Positions 59,290-64,000 of a DNA stretch of 64,000 nt are shown here, in pieces. The stretch covers positions 8,692,972-8,756,971 of the forward strand of contig NC_045146.1 in the NCBI RefSeq assembly GCF_008831285.2, written 5' to 3'. The notes below the pieces were generated by a model. The model did not search any database and was not told the DNA's origin. It worked only from the letters and a program-made list of their open reading frames with translations. Within the stretch, counting starts at the first letter, position 1. The number at the start of each line of letters is the position of its first letter. This DNA comes from Nymphaea colorata (Eukaryota; Streptophyta; Magnoliopsida; Nymphaeales; Nymphaeaceae). The translations under genes were made by a program, and so were the position numbers.

Positions 59290-60569
59290 TACATAAAACC
59301 AAGTTTGTTAAGGAACTTCTTTGAGATAAGCTACTGTAAAATCTATGCACAATGTTATGAAATGCTTTTCCTCTTGATACATTTATTGCCTTGTTTTAAT
59401 CCTTTTAATGTTACATGAGGAGAATTTTATTCATTGCATTCAACACTCTATTAAAAACCACTTAGTTAATTCCATTATTTCATTTATTAAAAGTGCACAT
59501 CCAAAATTCGTAACATCTAATGGTTATTCATGCCAAGATTTGGCTGATATGGCATGTATGTGATGTTCTTCACGTAGGTCATATAAAAAAACAAAGACAT
59601 CTCTAACAATTACAAGATGCTTGTCATTCCAATCTATTCACCCAAAAAACAATTACCAAGCTGTCTATAATGATTGATTTCAAACCTATTTACACTACAA
59701 AGCTTTCTTCTTCATGAACTAATTAATGACATTGAGAATATTCGTCATGAAATTTTCTCAAATGTACTTTTAAATATATGGATTCCATTCTTTATAAATG
59801 GAAACTACCAATATACCTCTTGCCTATTATGCAAAAATAGCTATAATGTTTTTAGAGATGCCTTCTTGAAAACGTCTATTGTATCAAACTATTCAATGGA
59901 TGATTACGACTCTCTTCAAACTTGTAACAATTCATTTGTCATTACTTTTGTTAATTGTAACATACGTGTTAGTTGAACAGTCACATATTATTATTGCTTG
60001 CTCTTTTTTGCTTCTACATGTTTCGTACATGTTTTTCTTTATTGCATTTAAAGTATCAATCACATACTTGTCCTCCGTTCCTAATTCCTAGATATTCTTT
60101 TTGAATGCTAAAGCATGCACATCTACTTTATTATCAAACTTCATCTCTACTTTTAGTTTCACATTTGTTGACACTTTTTTCTTCTATTTACTTACTGCAA
60201 CCATTTCTTGACTTATTTGAGGTCTATTATTATTCTACGTTTACTTCCACTTCATTGACATCATTCTCATTGCAACACCTATTACTCCATTTTCTCTTGC
60301 TCATAAACTTGCATTACCATGAATGGACACTTATCAAGTTCTTCTTTATGCAAGTCACCAACACATCAGGTTGATAGCAAAATCTTTCACTACAACCTTC
60401 AACCACCTTCTCTTGTGACTTTTGGAGAACAACAGTAATCTCCTCAGCTTCTCAATAAGCCCATCCTTGTCAATCATTCTCCCAGTGCTCAAGTTGTGCA
60501 GAAGGTGTTGATGACATGATCCTACTAGCTGCTTGACATGAAGGTGATGCACATCCGTGATGCACATCC
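59290..60569. other. AT-rich stretch, no recognised gene
   Basis: Open frames of up to 100 codons (59674-59976) show no domain and a composition typical of AT-rich non-coding DNA. Confidence 0.45.
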
Positions 60570-60572
60570 TTA

Positions 60573-60848
60573 GTTGTCAAAATCCTGAGGCCAACTATTC
60601 TAATTAGTTGATCTAGTTAGCAAAGACTAGCAGATCAGACTACAATTAGTTAGCCTAGTTGTTTTTCAGTCAACTAATCCCTATAGTTAGATTTGTGCAA
60701 TCTTTGTATGTTATGTATATATTTCCATATAAATACATGTACTTGTTTGTTCATAGTCAATTGACTTGGACCAATTTACACAAACTAGTTCTTATCACCC
60801 TTTTGAGGGCACCTGAGCAATCTACGCCTGACTTCTGATTTTGACAAC
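60573..60848. mobile_element. Small inverted-repeat element (MITE-like, TTA target duplication)
   Basis: 276 bp bounded by perfect 12-bp inverted repeats GTTGTCAAAATC and GATTTTGACAAC, with TTA on both sides (60570-60572 and 60849-60851). A 3-bp TTA/TAA duplication is the mark of PIF/Harbinger (Tourist-type) MITEs. The interior also has a tatataaatacat-like promoter text, so a solo LTR is the main alternative, although TG...CA ends are not evident. Confidence 0.62.
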
Positions 60849-60851
60849 TTA

Positions 60852-61370
60852 GTGCGCATCCATCCCCTCCCAAGATGCAACAGTATCAGCCATTGAAGCC
60901 TCCCAACTGCCTAACTCTACTTGTAGGAAGGAATTCCACCTGAAGCCAGATCCCCAGCTTGATTCTTCCCTCTGCTTCAATTGAGCTTCCAATCATTTTG
61001 CTTGCATGTATTGTATTGAATTCTTGATTTTTCCGTCCAACCACACCTGCTCTTCAAACACAGGTTTATTGACCAGATCACCAAACCACCATGTGGAAGG
61101 TCTGCACTCATCCTTTGGTAAACCGTTTAGTAAACCATATAAAGATGAACCTTTACTGGGGCCTACACATTTGTTAGATCAGGGGAAGCTTGAGATTTGA
61201 TGCTGAGATTTGATAAGTTCTGGTGTACCCTGTGAAGAGATAGGGGTGAGATTGCTCGACATGGTGGCACAACACAATCCCTGCCTGTTCCTTTGAGCAA
61301 TCTAACACGAGAAGACACTGTTTGACCTTGTAAACTGCCCGTTAGGCCTTTGGAAGGGGAGCATCTTACA
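60852..61370. other. Short unassigned stretch
   Basis: No domain or repeat recognised; a 64-codon plus-strand frame at 61006-61200 has no resemblance I know. Confidence 0.4.
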
Positions 61371-61794
61371 CGATGTTGTAAAACAGCTTCTCATAATCCA
61401 TATCGGTCTGGCTTTAAGACACGCTGTATCATAACCATATTGCAAATTTATTTTTAGAGAAAAATTGGAAAAAATAGTAAAAATCAAGAAAAATGTGTTC
61501 TTTGTAAAAAATATGTACAAAATGATAGGCTTATTGTAGCTACGAGGTTATGATTCATCATTCTAATCATAATTCATAACAATATGATTCTACTTCTAGC
61601 ACATCAAGGAACATACCATAACATGGTAGATACTATAACCATATATTAACAAGTCATAAGGTCCTTAAGTCTATGAGATAGAACATCAAAAACAAGTTTT
61701 AATTGTTATGCATTACATCACAAGATGATCATGAAATGGTAAAATTTTCAAAGTCAATACATGTGACAAATGAAAGCACGATCGACTCTCATTT

Positions 61795-63192
61795 ATAATC
61801 TTCAACATCTTCATTAGAAATTTCTGTTCTTTGAGCTCCAATGTTGAAGCATTGAAGATCAACATCAAATATTGCAATTGGTTTTTCTCCAACCCATAGT
61901 TCTAACACATCAAAGTTGTCCAAGCTAATAGGATGAAACTGAAATGTGTGCTTTCTAGCTGATGTTTTTTGTACTTGCTTATGTTAAATAAGAGAAAACT
62001 TGTTCATATGTAGTTTTATATGTTATAAAACAAATATATGCTCTACTAACTTACCTTTGTTTCAAGTTTCAACCTCATTATATCAAACAAAGACAAGGGA
62101 CATTCAAACTGTTATGTTCGAGTTTGTCTCCCTTTTTGCTGTAGATCATAGCCACAAATATGGTTCATGGTTTTTTATCAGCGAGGTTTTTCTCGGGTAT
62201 TTATCGGCAAAGTTGTTCTTTTTGAGAAAATCTGAAGTTTTTTAAAAAAATAAAAAAATCAAAACGTTAGGTAAAAATACAAGAAATGAAAAACCAATAA
62301 GTTGTATTGCATTTAAAAGGAAAAGTTAAATACCTAAAACAAGTGGAAATAAAACAATGAAACACAAGTTGAAAAAAATAGAAACAGAAATGCAATAAAC
62401 AATAAATGTAAAAGGTTGAAACTTATTTAATGTTTTTCTAATATATGGTGATATTTTCCCTTTTTTATTGTTTTCTTTGTTTTTCTTGTTAGCGATATTT
62501 TTGAAAATATCGCAATATTTGTGGCTATGCAGTATAGATATGTTGGAAAATGCTCCAATTCCATTCACATCCACTAGCATTGCATGTTTGCTTGAGGATT
62601 TTAATTGCAAAAATTTTAGGGTTTGGACGATCATTCCTAAACTGACCACAAATTTAAACAAAATAATAAGAGTAATCTCGTGAAAGTAAAACTACAAAAA
62701 GATAACAAATGCAAAGTAAAATAAAAATTTCGGTGTAATTACTTGGACTCATGGTTTCCTTGGCTTGAATGGTTGTGCTTATTAACATGTCTCCTATACA
62801 ATTATCAAGCTCATTGTGCACAACATCTTGTGCTCTAGAATCTGTCACTAACACTTCAACAGAATTTAAGCAAACCATGCATGACTTCTCTTTCTTTTTT
62901 AAATGTGTTAGAAAATCTAACGGTAGGATTTAGATAGTAAGATGCTTCATAAGGAGGTTGATGAAGCTGTCCAATCCACTTTTTGTCTATAATCTTTCAT
63001 ATGGGCATTTATAACATTTTCTTTTCTTTCAAGTTGTCTCGAATTGCCTCTTTTGCTCTATCTATAGTTTCGTATAAGTACCCCATAGAAGGCCTGCCCT
63101 TGTTGAACACATAAGATTCCTATAATTCATTATTAAATATGACATCTACAACTAAAGAATATTTTCTTTTATAAGCATGTGGATATGCAACC
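61795..63192 (-). pseudogene. hAT-A3 transposase remnant
   Basis: Recognisable: VCLNSVEVLVTDSRAQDVVH then NELDNC (62800-62878), corresponding to GLLDCINVLVEDSTEQDAVH in hAT-A1; the exon 1 end with MSPSNYTEIF intron text; the dimerisation part around 62550-62640; and an eroded acidic tail near 61800-61930. Frameshifts and the two insertions make it inert. Confidence 0.75.
62147..62529. mobile_element. MITE with CATAGCCACAAATAT inverted repeats
   Basis: 383 bp inserted in the hAT-A3 dimerisation exon; hAT-A1 has the uninterrupted text ttttgctatggatatgttg. Ends CATAGCCACAAATAT and ATATTTGTGGCTATG are perfect inverses. Flanks tgctgtagat and cagtatagat suggest a decayed 9-10-bp duplication, as in Mutator-type MITEs; an 8-bp hAT-type one is also possible. 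A gcgatatttt/aaaatatcgc hairpin lies at about 62493-62514. Confidence 0.75.
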
Positions 63193-64000
63193 CAATGTTG
63201 TAAAAAGCGTATCGTAAGTGGTGTTGGTCCGGCTTTAAGATACGTTGTATCATAAAATATTGTAACATATCATAACTGTATCATATTTAAAAAAAATCAC
63301 AAAAATAGAAAAAATTCTTAAAAAATTATAAAAAATCAGTAAAAATCAAGAATAATATGTTCCTTATGAAAAACATGTTTTATAGAGTGAGACTTATTAT
63401 TGTTATAAAGTTACCATTCATTACTTCATCATTCATAAACATGAAAATTCATAACAATATGTCAATATCAATTTGGAAACTATGTCACCGCGGTATGGGT
63501 ACGGGTGCTGCTACGGGTATGGGAAAGCGGGTATGGTACGACATTTTCGCAAATCTTGGTACGGCGGTACGGGGATAATTATGGATAAATATATATTTTT
63601 AATTAAGAAATTAAAAATTTTGAAAAAAAAAATGATATCATCACACCAAGTTGCTTTCATAGTTTCTACATACATAGTTTCACAGTCTATAACAAAGATA
63701 TTTAAACACGCAAGTTAAATATACTTGAAAAACATAAAACAACATTGGTATAACTACTCAAACAAATATGTCTCTGCAAAGATGCATAAGGTAGATGCTT
63801 GTGTTTACAGAGACCAAGGATGCATAAGGTAGATGGCCTCTGTTTACAGCGACCAAAAATGCATAAGCATTTCAGCAAGCAAAAAATCCCTACCCAAATA
63901 CATCTCTGCAGAGCACATACAAAATCAAATAAGCTACAACACGGACTATAGAATACAGAAAATGAAGCGGATGAAAATGGAGGCTGTAGGAACAGTCAAA
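63193..64000 (-). mobile_element. hAT-A4: further hAT-A copy nested in hAT-A3 (partial)
   Basis: Starts CAATGTTGTAAAAAGCG and repeats the hAT-A subterminal text (tatcgtaag, ggctttaagatacg). It lies in the hAT-A3 transposase where hAT-A1 continues gcccattcttc. The first 275 bp are visible before the next insertion at 63480; the remainder is outside the window. Confidence 0.78.
63480..64000 (+). mobile_element. hAT-B-like element start, nested in hAT-A4 (partial)
   Basis: Begins CTATGTCACCGCGGTATGG, sharing CTATGTCAC with hAT-B at 8068. It is followed by GC-rich subterminal repeats of the type ggtacggg/ggtatggg, like the gggtgcgggg of hAT-B, then AT-rich sequence. The would-be target duplication is tttggaaa (63472-63479); the other end is outside the window. 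Orientation of the transposase is unknown. Confidence 0.65.

Larger units (their letters stand above)
61371..64000 (-). mobile_element. hAT-A3: decayed hAT-A copy with nested elements, runs off the window
   Basis: Starts CGATGTTGTAAAAC, one base from the hAT-A terminus, followed by the same subterminal text as hAT-A1 (tatcggtc-ggctttaaga) with point changes. The transposase remnant is on the minus strand. It is interrupted by a MITE at 62147-62529 and by hAT-A4 at 63193. Its transposase 5' part and right end lie beyond base 64000. Lower identity to hAT-A1 than hAT-A2 shows it is an older copy. Confidence 0.8.

Noticed and set aside
59674-59976. 100-codon plus-strand frame
   Set aside because: AT-rich composition, no domain and no splice or start context; not reported as a gene.

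Overview
The window is nuclear DNA of a flowering plant. It has split genes with GT-AG introns, plant-type Ty1/copia and Ty3/gypsy retrotransposons, L1 LINEs and hAT transposons, and a piece of plastid DNA carrying petG and the end of petL. The large introns and nested transposons suggest a medium-to-large genome; I cannot name the species.

The main host gene runs on the minus strand and covers the left half of the window. Four exons (33882-34058, 28156-28326, 27779-28015, 424-513), all joined in phase 0 at GT-AG sites, encode 225 residues resembling a plant COMM-domain protein (COMMD9-like). Its last exon(s) lie left of base 1. Intron 3 is 27,265 bp and consists largely of nested mobile DNA. 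A Ty3/gypsy element (Gypsy-1, about 2542-13515) is split by a minus-strand copia fragment in its left LTR, by a 3.0-kb solo LTR (4246-7242, TSD gctta) and by a hAT element (hAT-B, 8068-12535, TSD cttcacgg). hAT-B itself carries a 409-bp plastid insertion (9031-9439). Next come a TRIM element (13649-14136), an almost intact hAT (hAT-A1, 15365-18829) and a copia element (Copia-2, 18945-27199, TSD aattc). Copia-2 holds a second copy of the same hAT family (hAT-A2, 19460-22561) in the opposite orientation. Intron 1 (5.6 kb) holds an L1-type LINE and a diverged, roughly 0.8-kb repeat.

To the right of the gene (34-64 kb) I see no complete host gene. There is one clean orphan exon of a PLAC8/cell-number-regulator-like protein (38728-38989, minus). 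The rest is decayed transposon sequence: a gypsy integrase piece (35.2-35.7 kb), a dispersed 1.2-kb repeat pair (36.0 and 41.4 kb), an antisense gypsy (43.5-47.6 kb), the 3' end of a copia with its LTR (47.6-48.5 kb), CACTA-type ends, a badly decayed copia (50.1-52.4 kb), a non-coding LTR pair (54.2-59.3 kb) and a small TTA-flanked inverted-repeat element (60.6 kb). The right edge (61371-64000) is a nest: a decayed hAT-A copy containing a MITE, then another hAT-A copy, then the start of a hAT-B-like element.

No gene in the window forms an operon or pathway with another. The common theme is a conserved host gene whose introns absorbed layers of transposons while the visible exons and splice sites stayed open. 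The most unusual arrangement is the pair of inverted, nearly identical hAT-A copies inside one intron; they could fold the primary transcript into a hairpin with arms of about 3 kb.
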